A DNA stretch of 64,000 nucleotides, from NCBI GenBank assembly GCA_015143295.1, contig CM026565.1:31628052-31692051 (forward strand). The letters are read 5' to 3'. Source of the stretch: Tetracentron sinense. Lineage: Eukaryota; Streptophyta; Magnoliopsida; Trochodendrales; Trochodendraceae. Position numbers and translations under genes: made by a program. Below the pieces are notes generated by a model. It had not been told where the DNA came from, made no database searches, and saw only the letters and a program-made list of their open reading frames with translations. Below are positions 42,901 through 55,765 of this stretch, piece by piece; position 1 is the first letter of the stretch; every line of letters begins with the position of its first letter.

Positions 42901-44116
42901 AAACAAAGCTCTGATCAGTGAACTAAGTACACCTCCACCTGGTTCAAAAGACATCTACTTCCCTACCCAGTACTCCCAGTCTTTCTTCACCCAATCCATT
43001 GCTTGCCTATGGAAACAGCATTGGTCATACTGGCGCAACCCACCATACACTGCAGTGAGATTTCTCTTCACTACTTTCATAGCCTTGATGTTTGGGACAA
43101 TATTTTGGGACCTTGGCTCCAAAAGGTAAGTTACGACAGGAAAATGTAGAGGAGTTCAAAGTTTACATTCATTTCCCCTTTAGAATCATTTTAATTTTAT
43201 TTTGATGTTTGAAATTCTAGGGAAAGGCAACAGGATCTGTTGAACGCAATGGGTTCTATGTATGCTGCTGTTATCTTCCTTGGGATACAAAATGCGTCAT
43301 CTGTGCAACCAGTTGTGGCCATTGAACGAACAGTCTTTTACAGAGAAAGAGCCGCTGGGATGTATTCGGCCTTGCCATATGCCTTTGGACAGGTAACCAG
43401 TTTTCTTGTTCTACGAAGTTCAATAAACATTTTTCTAATTTTCAGAGAAGAAAGTAGTCTATTTCTTGTTATGTTTCTCACTGAAACTCCTTTTTGTTGC
43501 AGGTTATGATTGAGATTCCGTATGTCTTCGTGCAGGCTCTAGTATATGGTGTCATAGTATATGCCATGATTGGATTTGAATGGACGGTTGTTAAGTTCTG
43601 TTGGTATCTATTCTTCATGTACTTCACCTTGTTATACTACACCTTCTACGGTATGATGGCGGTGGCTGTGACTCCTAACCAAAACATCGCTGCCATAGTT
43701 TCTTCTGCATTCTATGGAATATGGAACGTCTTCTCAGGATTTGTAATCCCACGAACAGTAAGATCCGACGATCCCACCATTATTTACATGCTGGGTTTCT
43801 TTAGAAAGCAAGTATATTCTAATGACTTAAAGGTTTTTCTTTTGGTTAATCGCAGAGGATGCCTGTGTGGTGGAGATGGTACAGCTGGGCCTGCCCTATT
43901 GCTTGGACCTTGTATGGATTGGTTGTGTCACAGTTTGGAGATATACAGGACAAGTTTCTTGACACAGATGTCACGGTGGAAGATTTTCTGAGGAGTCATT
44001 TTGGTTTCAGACATGACTTCCTAGGAGTGGTTTCTGTTGTGATCGTTGGGTTTCCTGTGATCTTCGCATTTGTCTTTGCCTTTTCAATTAGGACATTTAA
44101 CTTCCAGAGGAGATAA
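36949..44116 (+). CDS. PDR1-like: PDR-type ABCG transporter, copy B (1445 aa, 24 exons)
   Basis: Full-size ABC exporter, order NBD1-TMD1-NBD2-TMD2; the family (NpPDR1, ABCG34/40) acts at the plasma membrane exporting terpenoids, hormones or toxic compounds. Exons: 36949-37235, 37383-37503, 37609-37697, 38036-38120, 38240-38399, 38495-38571, 38889-38942, 39043-39133, 39228-39529, 39629-39910, 40069-40385, 40498-40658, 40758-40861, 40962-41118, 41193-41318, 41404-41570, 41678-42010, 42103-42393, 42485-42568, 42672-42805, 42898-43125, 43221-43392, 43503-43757, 43856-44116. All are GT-AG and phases sum to 1446 codons. NBD1 Walker A GPPSSGKT (172-179), SGGQ, LFMDEIS; NBD2 Walker A GVSGAGKT (892-899), [20 protein letters not shown] signatures [16 protein letters not shown] and [10 protein letters not shown] are present. 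The start is the ATG giving MESADL; 12 residues are missing after it compared with C. Substrate unknown. Confidence 0.95.
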
Positions 44117-44339
44117 AAAAAATTGTAGAGTAAGACGAAAACTAAATCTGTTCCGAAGTGGGTGATTAGTTCTGCTCCCTAGTGCATTAGGAACCATATG
44201 TAATTTTTTTTTTCAGTCTTAAGATTTATTAATTGTTTTAGTATATTCTATATACAAGTGGAAAGGATGATTGCCACGCAACGTGGTGTACAAATTGTTT
44301 TAGACTTTCTATGTAAAGAGCAGGGTTATTTCAGACAAC
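44117..44339 (+). other. 3' flank (UTR region) of gene B
   Basis: Follows the TAA at 44114-44116. Conserved with the flanks of C and D (gtgggtgattagt, cctagtgcattaggaac, tttcagtcttaag), so it is probably transcribed 3' UTR; poly(A) site not assigned. Confidence 0.5.
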
Positions 44340-45620
44340 TGAACTTCTTCAAGTTCATGTACTGCGATTTTAGTTATAGGAACTGAAACCAAAGATAATA
44401 AAATTACAAATTTCAAACACCTCTGTTATAGTTTGCCTCCAATATAATTATCTGCTCTCTTTCTGGGGCCATATCATGATATGTCCGAAGCATTTTGTGT
44501 GAAGCATGTAAGAAACATTCTAAAGAAGATATGAAGGTTGGTGGGGCGATCGCTGTTACTTGTTGGAGCTCTATTCATAGAGGGATTCAAGATTCAATTT
44601 ATTACTTCACGGTATGTCAGGTATTGGAACCATCAAATGGTTGCAAACTAAATGAAAGAAAAGAAAGAAATTTTGTGGCATGTGAGTCCCCTAAGATTGT
44701 GGGATTAATGTGAAAGATTTCTTCTAGAAGTTCAAACCTCCAACATTCCTGCAAAAGTAGTACATGAACCTTCCTCCCAATTTTATTTGGAGAGATTCAG
44801 AAGGCTCAAATTACTGCTGTCAACCCCAGATAATCGGATACTGATCACTCAAAATTGGTCCGATCCGGATATATGGCATTAGCTTTTTACATCATGTTAT
44901 ATACTATTTAGTTGGATTCAATCCGACACTCGGGCAAGATTGGATCAAGCTAAACCGAATATTATTGATAGACTTGAATGATTTACAGGGATACAAAAAG
45001 CGGTTTAAATAGATAATTCATGATTCCTAATATAGAAGGAAACCTCATTCAAATCAAACCTCTACTGCGGAGGTTCTCCGAATGAACATCTTCAAGTTCT
45101 TGTAATGTCATTTTAAGTATGGAACTGATACAGAAGATGATAAAATTAGAAACTTCAAGCAGCTCTGTCATAGTTTGCCTCCAATATAATTATCTGCTCT
45201 CTATCTTATATATTTTCATGATATGTCCAAAGCATTTCGTGTGAAGCTTCTATGGGACTTCCTTACCAAGAAGATATTTGTGATTCAAGATTTGATTCAC
45301 GGTACGTTCGTGGGAACCATCAAACATGGTTTCAATTCAAACCAAATGAAAGAAAAGAAAAGAAAAGTAAACTTGTGGCTTGTGAGTCCTCTAAGATTCT
45401 AGAAGTTCAAGTCTCCAACACATGCAAAACTAGTACATGAACCTTCCTCTCATTTTATTTAGAGATTTGAAGGCCAAATTAGTGCTGTTAAACCCGAATT
45501 ATCTTATACGGATCACTCAAAATTGGTCCGATCCGGATATATGGCATTAGCTATTTTACATCATGTTGTACCATATAGTTGGATCCAATTGGACAGGGGT
45601 CGGGCTAGATCGGATCAAGC
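44340..45620. repeat. Direct duplication of about 0.7 kb downstream of gene B
   Basis: The segment starting gaacttcttcaagttcatgta (44340) recurs from about 45084 (gaacatcttcaagttcttgta). Shared landmarks: gtttgcctccaatataattatctgctctct (44434, 45174), catgatatgtccgaagcatttt / catgatatgtccaaagcatttc, and aaaattggtccgatccggatatatggcattagct (44851, 45519). The copies are diverged. No gene inside. Confidence 0.7.
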
Positions 45621-46149
45621 TGGATCTTGGACCAGACCCGGTAGGTTCAGAATTCGGATGCCTAACCCCATCCGAACTAAGTGGGATTGGATTTTGTCTG
45701 GCCCTCGCTGGACCAAAACCATCTAGCTCCCATCCCATAGGTCAACATGTGTCCCCTTTGACACCCGTTTAACTGTGGTAAAGATTCACTAACCCCTAAG
45801 GTTCGTTTTTAGATTTTAAAAAAAACGATATTAATCCTAAGTGTTAAAACTTGTTAACCAGAGTTAAAAGATAGTTGAGGGAGCCTTTTGTGAGCATTCC
45901 AGGCGGTTTTTGGTCCCCGAACTTCGGTAGGTTTATACTTTAATGTAGGACTTTTGTCTCCCAATAAAAGGTAGACAATTTTAGAAAAGAAGTAGGAGCA
46001 GACGTTAAGGACTCGAGTAGACGTGACTCAAAGAGAAAGTGTCGTATGGAAATGGAATTCCTTAATTACAATCATAGAAACCTAACCTCAGCTAAGTACC
46101 ATTCTTCCATCTAGAACGGTAGGAAACCATATGTTTGACTTCAAAATAA
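45621..46149. other. Intergenic; fragment of shared hairpin core at 45745-45870
   Basis: Contains caacatgtgtcccctttgacacccgtttaactgtggtaaagattcactaacccctaagg and a decayed ttaaccagagttaaa, i.e. one unit of the core repeated in the arrays. The rest is unassigned. Confidence 0.5.
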
Positions 46150-46820
46150 AGTTATAGAATTTTTCAAAATACCCTTCATGATCATCCCCAAATTGGCCAA
46201 AGTACCCCCCATATATGGTAAGGGTTTGGGACTTTGTACCCACCATTCAACTGATCCCCACGAGTCAAAGTTTCAACCTGATCTGATGATCTCAACCATT
46301 CACCGGAGGACTTGTCATTGGATGGATCCTAGTTTGAAGATCTCATGATTCTCCGTTGTGCCGCGCTCCTTATGCATTGCTAGTCTCAGTTTTCGCAACG
46401 ATGTTACGATCCAGACGATTAATACTTAGACTGCGTCCTTCCAAACAGTTCGGGCTTTTTGGATCATTTCCTCGGTATGCATCAAGCGACTGTAACAATT
46501 TTGCAAAATCATATGACATGAATCCTGACATGTTATTTTGATGGATAGAAAGGTGGAACAAGATTCGCGTTAATTAACCTAAATTATCAAGACAAGGCAT
46601 GATTGAGTCAAAACTCAACTAGAGTGGATGATCTCAACCATCCACTCCAAGCACCGCCCAAGAGGTTCCTATGTTTTCACTAGTACTACAAGAGATGATA
46701 TATGGACATTGGATTCAAAAAGGAAGGGTATTTTAGAGAGTTTGGCAGTTAAGGATAGGGTATTTAGCGTACAGTTTTGTGTGATTGGCCTTGAAAATAG
46801 GTAATTGTCTTATCTAAAAT
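46150..46820 (+). other. Distal 5' flank of gene C (empty sites)
   Basis: Homologous to the split 5' flank of B. It contains the unoccupied 24-kb insertion site (46530-46538) and the unoccupied MITE site (about 46640-46648). It has its own insertion of about 97 bp (46399-46495) relative to B. Confidence 0.8.
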
Positions 46821-47010
46821 TATGGTTTTGCGTTCTCGTTTTGCAATATTCAAAATCAAGCATGCTTTGTGGGAAACAAATGGAGCAGCTGATTTTCTCT
46901 TAAAGTTTGCGACCATCCCGTTGAAAGTTGTGATGGAATCGGTCTCTTTTCCGGTTATTTTGTACCACATTGTACACTCTGAAGCTAGGGGTTTTAGATA
47001 CTTATGAGTG
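46821..47010 (+). pseudogene. Possible LINE RVT_3 tail fragment
   Basis: A short frame contains HALWETNGAADFLLKFAT, similar in spacing to the H.....N.AAD.LAK motif ending LINE RNase H domains, followed by a stop. Weak; no other LINE parts nearby. Confidence 0.35.
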
Positions 47011-47539
47011 TAATTCTTGTACATTCTTTATGAGAATAACTATCAACAGGAGCTCCTCCGATTGAACAAACAGGAGCAATCCAAAATTTAACTTGAGAAG
47101 GGGTATTTGTGGAAAAAACTTACAGATGAAAAAACACCCTATTTATGTTCAATAATTACCAAACTATCACCTTCCCAGGTAAATATTTGGTTGCTTAGAT
47201 TGCTTAGAGTAAGTGTTCAACCGGAGCTCCTGTCCGTTGATAGTTATTCTCTTAATTTATCTAGTAGGGGTCTGCCTATCCCGAGCTTTTTTTCTTCAAA
47301 AAAAAAAATTAATAATAAATATTTAAAGTATAGGAAGGTTTTAAAAGGGGGTAATTTGGTCATTAAATATATCCAATTAGATATATTTAGTTATTTTGAA
47401 GTTTGAATTGTCAAAAACGGTGGCATCTGGATCCATGAATACAAACATTAATACGTGACTTTTCAAATTCCCCGCGAAGCGCAAACTGCTCTAAGGAAGA
47501 ACATACGAAATTACGAACGCAGTAGCTTTTAAAATTAAA

Positions 47540-47579
47540 AGCCGCCTAGCTACTTTATACTTTAACGGTATATAAATCC
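47540..47579 (+). promoter_or_regulatory. Core promoter of gene C: GCC box and TATA box
   Basis: AGCCGCC (47540-47546) lies about 22 bp upstream of GGTATATAAATCC (47568-47580). Downstream sequence aligns with the leader of B (cttcataacctcac, agaagagcaagatatagaagaaaccc), so both genes probably share start-site position and 5' UTR of about 180 nt or more. Confidence 0.6.
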
Positions 47580-47780
47580 ATCACTCATCCTTCGAAATCT
47601 TCATAACCTCACCAGAAAGTAAGAGAAACAAAGAAGAGCAAGATATAGAAGAAACCCTTCTTTGAAACTGAGTTGTTTCAGCTCTAGAATTGAAGATCTT
47701 GAGTTTATTTGCTTTAATTTTGAAGAAATTTATCTGGGTTTTGTTGGGGTTGTGGATTTTTTCAGTTTTGGGGTGCTCTA

Positions 47781-50700
47781 ATGGAGAGTGCTGATCTCTA
47801 TAGAGCCAGTAGTTTACGCAGAAACTCTTCACTTTGGAGGAGCAGTAATGTTGAAGTTTTCTCGAGGTCTTCTCGAGATGAAGAAGATGATGAAGAAGCT
47901 CTGAAATGGGCAGCTCTTGAGAAATTACCCACTTATAATCGTTTAAAGAGAGGAATACTGACTGCTGCAGGAGGGCAGGCCAGTGAAATTGATATTGACA
48001 ATCTTGGTATTCAAGAGAAGAAGGATTTAATAGAAAGATTGGTGAGAGTCGCAGAGGAGGATAATGAGAAGTTCTTGTTGAAGCTCAAGAACCGCCTTGA
48101 TCGGTAAGAGCTCACATTTTTTTTCCTGAAATTATTCTATTCATTTTTTGTATTAGGATATGGGTTTTTCAAGTTCTTGTCACAAATTTTGATTCTCCTT
48201 TTATTTTTTTTGATTTACACAGAGTTGGAATTGATTTTCCCACAATTGAAGTCAGATTCGAACATCTAAATGTTGATGCAGAAGCTCATGTAGGAAGCAG
48301 AGGTTTACCTACAGTCCTCAACTTCTCTATTAATATTATAGAGGTAACTTACCTGTAATAACTACTACATTAGATACATCATACAGATTTTGGTATCTTT
48401 GATCTTTGTCATTTTTTCAAGCTATTATGTTTACCTTGTAATCTATCCATCCGTTTCATAGGGATTATTGAACTCTCTCCATATTCTTCCAAGTAGAAAG
48501 AAACCTATATCAATCCTTCACGATGTTAGCGGAATCATCAAGCCCTGCAGGTGAGAATTTTGGATTCTAGTCGGGTTTCAATTCATTTATCGTAATAAAG
48601 AATCACCCACTAATCCATTTCTTATTTTGTTCATGCTACTTTTGCAGAATGACATTGCTTTTAGGCCCCCCAAGCTCAGGAAAGACCACACTTCTGTTGG
48701 CTTTAGCAGGAAAGCTTGATTCAGATTTGAAGGTAAATATATATTTCATTAAACTCTTATTCTTTTGATGGGTTTTCAAGTGTTAGCTTTAATTTATATA
48801 TATGTGCTCTTTCTGCAACATCAGATTTCAGGGAGAGTGACTTACAATGGCCATGAGCTGCATGAATTTGTCCCACAGAGGACAGCTGCCTATATCAGTC
48901 AAAATGATCTCCATATAGGAGAAATGACTGTAAGAGAAACCTTGGCTTTCTCCTCAAGATGCCAGGGAGTTGGAACCCGTTATGGTAAGTCAAACATAAT
49001 TTTTTTTTGTACATAAAAAACTTCACCCAATGAGTTTCAGAATCTGAGCCAATTATTTATTCTTTTGAACAATCTGCAGAGATGTTGGCAGAATTGTCAA
49101 GAAGAGAGAAGGCAGCTAATATTAAGCCTGATCCTGACATCGATATATTCATGAAGGTGAGATACGAGCTCATTCGCATTGGACAAATTTGTTTTCAAGG
49201 ACGAACATGGGCACCTATTGTTTTCTAGAATGTAAAATCTTAACAGAAAAATGGGCTTTTGGATCGAGAGTTTCTTTAGCTTGATTCCATCGTCTGAAAT
49301 AATTCTCTGTTCAAAGTCCTGCTAGCAATTGTCTAAGGGTGTTATAAGAAGAGCAACCTACTCTGCAAAACTTGATTTCAAGGAAGTTAAGAGCATATTT
49401 TTCTAATTCCTACTCTTGCAGGCAATAGCAACTGAGGGGCAGGAGTCCAATGTCATGACAGATTATATTCTCAAGGTATCACCTCGACAAAGATGTTTAC
49501 TATAATAGTGGGAAAGATTTTGAGAAGCACTCAGATGATGTTTTTATATTTACTGCTTGAAATTTCAGATATTGGGACTGGAAGTCTGTGCTGATACGAT
49601 GGTGGGGGATGATATGTTGAGGGGTATTTCTGGAGGACAGAGGAAACGTGTTACAACTGGTACAGAAACTCCTAGGCACTCTTAGCCAAAACGAATCCTA
49701 TTTCGGCTTTGTCCAAAATCAAAACGATTTATAATTCTTAACTTTTATTTGAATTAATCATTTTGAATCTCTTGATTAATTTGTCATAGGGGAGATGCTA
49801 GTTGGACCAGCAAAGGCATTGTTCATGGATGAGATATCCACCGGTTTGGACAGTTCGACTACTTTCCAGATTGTGAACTCGCTCAAGCAGTCCATCCACA
49901 TTCTCAATGGGACAGCTATCATTTCTCTCCTACAGCCAGCACCAGAGACATATGACCTCTTCGATGACATTATTCTCCTCTCCGATGGGCATATTGTGTA
50001 CCAAGGTCCCCGTGAACATGTGCTCGAATTCTTCGAATCCATGGGATTCAAATGTCCCGAGAGGAAAGGAGTAGCTGATTTCTTACAAGAGGTATGTGCT
50101 GTCCCCTCCCCCCCAAAAGAAAAAATTCAAATCAAATCAAATCCTTTTTCCCATCTGTAATTTCACATTTCTAGTACTAATGAAAGATGAGTTCTTCTGG
50201 GGTCTAACAGGTAACATCAAGGAAAGATCAGCAACAGTACTGGGCACATAAAGATGAGCCTTACAGCTTTGTTTCAGCCAAGGAATTTGTAAAGGCATTC
50301 CAGTCGTTCCATGTTGGCAGCAAAATAGGAGACGAGCTCGCTATTCCATTTGATAAGACCAAGAGCCACCCAGCTGCTCTTACAACTAAGAAGTATGGTG
50401 TTAACAAGATGGAGCTGTTGAAAGCTTCCATCTCAAGAGAATTCTTGCTGATGAAGAGGAACTCGTTCGTCTACATCTTCAAGGTTACACAAGTGAGTAA
50501 CCGTCTTCATTTTTTTTATTTTTTCTTAATGACTGGAGTGTCCCCTGCCCATTTGAATCGGGACTTATCCCCGAGGAAAAACCGGGGAGCGGGCTCGAAC
50601 TCAGGATCAATGGAAGCATTCCATTGCCTTTGAACCTCCACGCCACACACTTTGCAGCATTAATGAAATGTTGCTCTTGCATTCTACATTTATAGTTAGT

Positions 50701-53700
50701 ATTCATAATTCTATTTCTGGTTTCAGCTAACAATTACAGCGCTCATCACAATGACACTGTTTCTGAGGACTGAGATGCACCGAGACTCGGTAACAAGTGG
50801 AGGGATTTACACGGGTGCTCTGTTCTTCAGTGTGATTACTATTATGTTTAATGGACTGTCAGAGCTTGCCATGACCATTGCGAAGCTTCCTGTCTTTTAC
50901 AAGCAAAGAGATCTCCTCTTCTATCCTTCATGGGCATATGCGCTCCCTACTTGGATCCTCAAGATCCCAATCACATTTATAGAAGTTGCTGCTTGGGTGT
51001 TCATTACTTACTACGTCATCGGATTCGATCCAAATGTTGGAAGGTAAAATTCAAACAAAAAACATTGTAATGACTCCGCCTTAAGTAGTTCAATTTTTTT
51101 TCATCATGCTTTGCTATTACAGGTAATAACCAAAGAATTTCTCTTACCACAGGTTCTTTAAACAGTACCTTCTACTTTTACTTGTCAACCAGATGGCTTC
51201 TGCATTGTTCCGATTCATCGGGGCTGTGGGAAGGAACATGATTATTGCAAATACATTTGGGGCATTTGCATTGATCGTATGTTTTATTTTGGGTGGTTTC
51301 ATTTTGGCACGAGGTATAATAATAAAATTAATTGAAAACATGCTTTTCTGCTCTTGTCTGCCTTTCTATTGTTAGTTAAATCCTTGGAAATCCTTCTCTT
51401 TTTGGGCTCACAGAGAGTGTGAAAGACTGGTGGATATGGGGTTTTTGGATGTCACCTTTGATGTACGCACAAAACGCAATAGCAACAAATGAGTTCCTTG
51501 GGAATAGTTGGAAACATGTAAGTTCTTGACTTTGAGAGAAATGAAAAAACAGATATAATACCATGAAAAAAGTCTCCAATGAAATCAGCTGATGTTTGGA
51601 TTCACTTCTATGTCATAGGTTCTTCCTAATTCGACAGAACCACTAGGAGTGGAAGTGTTGAAGTCTCGTGGCTTCTTCACAGATGCATACTGGTATTGGC
51701 TTGGAACAGGAGCACTGTTGGGATATGTATTAGTATTCAACTTCCTATACACTCTGGCTCTCTCTTATTTCAATCGTGAGTATCTTCCCATTTCAAGATT
51801 TTCAGAACAGAACTAAAACCTCATGTTCTAATATTTGGATATAATTTCTGCAGCATTCGGGAAGGCTCAGTCAATTATATCAGAAGAGACCTTGAAGCAG
51901 CAACATGCTGACAGAACTGGAGAAAATATTGAGCTACCGTCCCGGAGAAATAACTCTGCTGATCGCACCACATCCGGAGGTGAGCAAGCTCAATCTGTTT
52001 CTGTTTACATTTTTGCTTGCTTATGCCTTGAAGGTGCCAATTAATTTGAATTAACATAAATGCAGACAGGGGAGATGAAATTAGGAGAAGTATCTCATCC
52101 AAACCCTCATCTGTAAGGATAGAAGCAATTGAGGATGCTAATCAGAACAGGAAGCGGGGAATGGTTCTTCCATTTGAACAACTTTCCATCACATTTGATG
52201 ATGTTAGATACTCTGTAGACATGCCACAGGTAGCTGCAACTTTTCAAAGATCCTAAATGTGTTTGGGTGCCGGAGGGTGTTATTGTTCACAAAGAAGATA
52301 AGTTGTTTAAATTGAACTTGCAGGAAATGAAAACTCAAGGTGTCCTTGACGATAGGTTGGAGCTTCTGAAGGGCGTAAGTGGAGCTTTTAGGCCAGGTGT
52401 CCTTACAGCTCTAATGGGTGTTAGTGGTGCTGGTAAGACCACTCTGATGGACGTGTTGGCCGGAAGGAAAACTGGTGGATATATCGAAGGAAACATCACC
52501 ATATCCGGGTACCCAAAGAATCAGGAAACGTTTGCTCGCATATCTGGATACTGTGAGCAGAATGACATCCACTCTCCTCATGTTACAGTCTATGAGTCCC
52601 TTCTCTATTCTGCATGGCTTCGGTTACCTCCAGATGTCGATTCTGCAACAAGAAAGGTTGATGATTTTGAGATCTTTATCTCTGTCTCTTGCTCTTTTTG
52701 GGCCTGCTTGAGTGATTTCTGACCGATAAAGCTAACTATAATGGTTGCAGATGTTCATTGAGGAGGTCATGGAGCTTGTGGAGCTAAATTCATTGAGGGA
52801 AGCACTAGTCGGGTTGCCTGGTGTGAATGGTCTATCGACCGAGCAGCGCAAGAGGCTGACCATTGCTGTCGAGCTAGTTGCGAACCCTTCAATAATATTC
52901 ATGGATGAGCCAACCTCTGGGCTCGATGCCAGGGCTGCAGCAATTGTGATGAGAACAGTGAGAAACACTGTGGACACAGGAAGAACAGTGGTTTGCACCA
53001 TTCACCAGCCGAGCATCGACATATTCGAAGCTTTCGATGAGGTGAGAAATGTTACCGATTAAAGAATTAGCATCCCTTTTTGGGTTCTCATTTATTCATG
53101 TGATATTCAAGTTTCAAAATTCGACTACAGTTATTTCTCATGAAGAGGGGAGGACAGGAAATATTTGTGGGCCCACTGGGCCGCTATTCTAGCCATTTGA
53201 TCAAGTACTTCGAGGTGAGGCTAATGTACAGTCAAAAACTAAAAAATACAGAATTTTTCACTTCATGATTCTCAATTCAAACAACATAATTGCTGACACA
53301 AGTGAGTTGTTTTAATCAAGGGAATCCAAGGAGTCAGTAAAATAAAAGATGGATATAATCCAGCAACATGGATGTTAGAAGTGACCACAGCAGCACAAGA
53401 AGTAGCTCTGGGAGTTGACTTCACTGATGCGTACAAGAACTCAGATCTGTACAGGTGGGTTCAGTTATAGACTTACTATCTGATGAGCCTGAGATGCCAC
53501 TAAATTTTTTCGTGTAGCTTTTTCTGATCGGTGATGAATGTTTCAGGAGAAACAAAGCTCTGATCGGTGAACTAAGTACACCTCCACCCGGTTCAAAAGA
53601 CCTTTACTTCCCTACTCAGTACTCCCAATCTTTCTTCACCCAATGCATTGCTTGCCTATGGAAACAGCATTGGTCATACTGGCGCAACCCACCATACACT

Positions 53701-54769
53701 GCAGTGAGATTACTCTTCACAACTTGTATAGCCGTGATGTTTGGGACAGTATTCTGGGACCTTGGCTCCAAAAGGTAAGTTACAACAGGAAAATCTAGAG
53801 GAGTTCAAAGCTTACATTCTTTCCCTCTTTAGAATCATCATTTTAATTTGATTTTGATGTTTGAAATTCCAGGGATGTGCAACAGGATCTGATAAACGCA
53901 ATGGGTTCGATGTATGCTGCTGTTGTCTTCCTTGGGGTACAAAATTCCTCATCTGTGCAACCAGTTGTGGCCATTGAACGAACAGTATTTTATAGAGAAA
54001 AAGCAGCCGGGATGTATTCGGCCTTGCCATATGCCTTTGGACAGGTGACCAGTTTTCTAGTTCTACGAACTTCATAAAACATATTTTCTAGTTTTTATAG
54101 ACGAAATTTGTCAATTTCTTGTCATGTTTCTCACTGAAATTCCTTTTTTTTTTTTTTTGGTTGCAGGTTATGATTGAGATTCCGTATATCTTTGTACAGG
54201 CTCTGGTATATGGTGTCATAGTATATGCCATGATTGGATTTGAATGGACAGTTGCTAAATTCTGTTGGTATATATTCTTCATGTACTTCACTTTGTTATA
54301 CTTCACCTTCTACGGTATGATGACGGTGGCGGTGACTCCCAACCAAAACATCGCTGCCATAGTTTCCGCTGCATTCTATGGATTATGGAGCCTCTTCTCA
54401 GGATTTATAGTCCCACGAACAGTAAGATATGACGATCCCATCATTCTTTACATGTTTGGTTTCTTTATAAAGTATATGTTCTAATGACTAAGGTTTTTTC
54501 GTTCACAGAAAATGCCTGTGTGGTGGAGATGGTACTACTGGGCCTGCCCTGTTGCTTGGACCTTGTATGGATTAGTTGTGTCACAATTTGGAGATATACA
54601 GGACAAGTTTGTTGACACAGATGAAGTAGTGGAAGATTTTCTGAGGAGTTATTTTGGTTTCAGACATGACTTCCTAGGAGTGGTTTCTGCTGTGATCGTT
54701 GGGTTTACTGTGACCTTTGCATTTGTCTTTGCCTTTGCAATTAGGGCATTTAACTTCCAGAAGAGATAA
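47781..54769 (+). CDS. PDR1-like: PDR-type ABCG transporter, copy C (1456 aa, 24 exons)
   Basis: Exons: 47781-48103, 48223-48343, 48462-48550, 48648-48732, 48825-48984, 49080-49156, 49422-49475, 49569-49659, 49790-50091, 50211-50492, 50727-51043, 51153-51313, 51414-51517, 51619-51775, 51854-51979, 52066-52229, 52324-52656, 52751-53041, 53131-53214, 53321-53454, 53547-53774, 53873-54044, 54167-54421, 54509-54769; all GT-AG, phases sum to 1457 codons. N-terminus [19 protein letters not shown] is close to NpPDR1-type proteins. NBD1: Walker A GPPSSGKT 184-191, SGGQ 324-327, Walker B ALFMDEIS 343-350. TMD1 about 525-760. NBD2: Walker A GVSGAGKT 903-910, LSTEQ 1010-1014, Walker B IIFMDEP 1030-1036. 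TMD2 about 1165-1440, ending FNFQKR. Intact; substrate cannot be deduced. Intron 10 carries a SINE absent from B. Confidence 0.95.
50509..50656 (-). mobile_element. SINE in intron 10 of gene C (copy 3)
   Basis: Minus orientation: T-rich tail at 50509-50527, B-box-like gagttcgagccc on the minus strand (50591-50602), head near 50650 (gcgtggaggttcaaagg). Absent from the corresponding introns of A and B. Target duplication short or eroded. Lies well away from splice sites. Confidence 0.7.
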
Positions 54770-55489
54770 AGAAGATTTTGCAGAGTAACACAAAAAATAA
54801 ATTGGTTCTGAAGTGGGTGATTAGTTATGCCCCCTAGTGCAGTAGGAACAATTTGTAATTTTCATTTTTCAGTCTAAGATTTATTATTATTTTATTCTAT
54901 ATATTGTTGTCACTCAACGTGATGTATAAATTGTTTTATGTTTTCTATTTAAAGAGCAGGGTTATTTCAGACAACTGAACATCTTCAAGTTTATGTGATG
55001 CATGTCATTTTATGTATTGGAACTGAAACCAAAATGATAAAATTAGCAACTTCAAGCACCTCTGTTATAGTTTGCCTCCAATACAATTATCTGCTCTCTT
55101 TCTAGGGCATGATCTTAGAACTTTTCGTGAAATCTCCAAAGCATTTCGTGTGAAGCTTGTATGAAACATTCTTACTAAGAAGCCTAAACTGATCGAGATT
55201 TTAAATTTTCTAAAGTGGATATGAAGGTTTTGTGGAACATTACATATAATTTAAATGCTTTGATGTGGTTGATTTGCCATGTCGATATTTGGGTGCCCAA
55301 GAGTGCTAGCAACAGTGGCATTATTACGAACATTTCCACAGGCGGAAGGGTAGCTATAACACGTGGAGATATTTGCCAATTTTACTGTCTTTTGCAAATT
55401 TAAAAAACAGCCATCAAGTTGCGTCTTTGGAAGATATGGAGCTCACTCACAACCCTAATGTGACAATAAAATAATTCATAAGTTTTTTT
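54770..55489 (+). other. 3' flank of gene C
   Basis: Collinear with the 3' flank of B (gaagtgggtgattagt, gggttatttcagacaactgaacatcttcaag, gtttgcctccaatacaattatctgctctc, cgtgtgaagcttgtatgaaac). No gene beyond the UTR region. Confidence 0.6.
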
Positions 55490-55496
55490 TATGACC

Positions 55497-55765
55497 AATA
55501 GTCACCTCCTCGAGCCGAGGAGGGGACTATTCCTCCTTGCTCTCACAGACCCTTTGAACTGTGCTTAAAAAATTAATCACCTCTTGTGGTTAATTAAATT
55601 TATTTTAAATATTTTTTTCTAGAAACCAAGGGTAGATGTGTGAACCCTAGGAGTGACTGAATCTTAACCACAGTTAATAGAAGTAAAAAAGGGGACACAT
55701 GGCCCCAAAAAGGAGGGATGAGACGGTAACTCACCTCCTCGCCACAGGAGGTGGCTATTTTCCTT
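55497..55765. mobile_element. Small TIR element carrying the shared hairpin core
   Basis: Inverted ends aatagtcacctcct and aggaggtggctatttt. The interior has cctccttgctctcaca, ttgaactgtgcttaa, ggttaattaaatt, gtgaaccctaggagtgactgaatcttaaccacagttaa and ggggacacatgg. Same interior order as 13320-13622. Confidence 0.6.
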
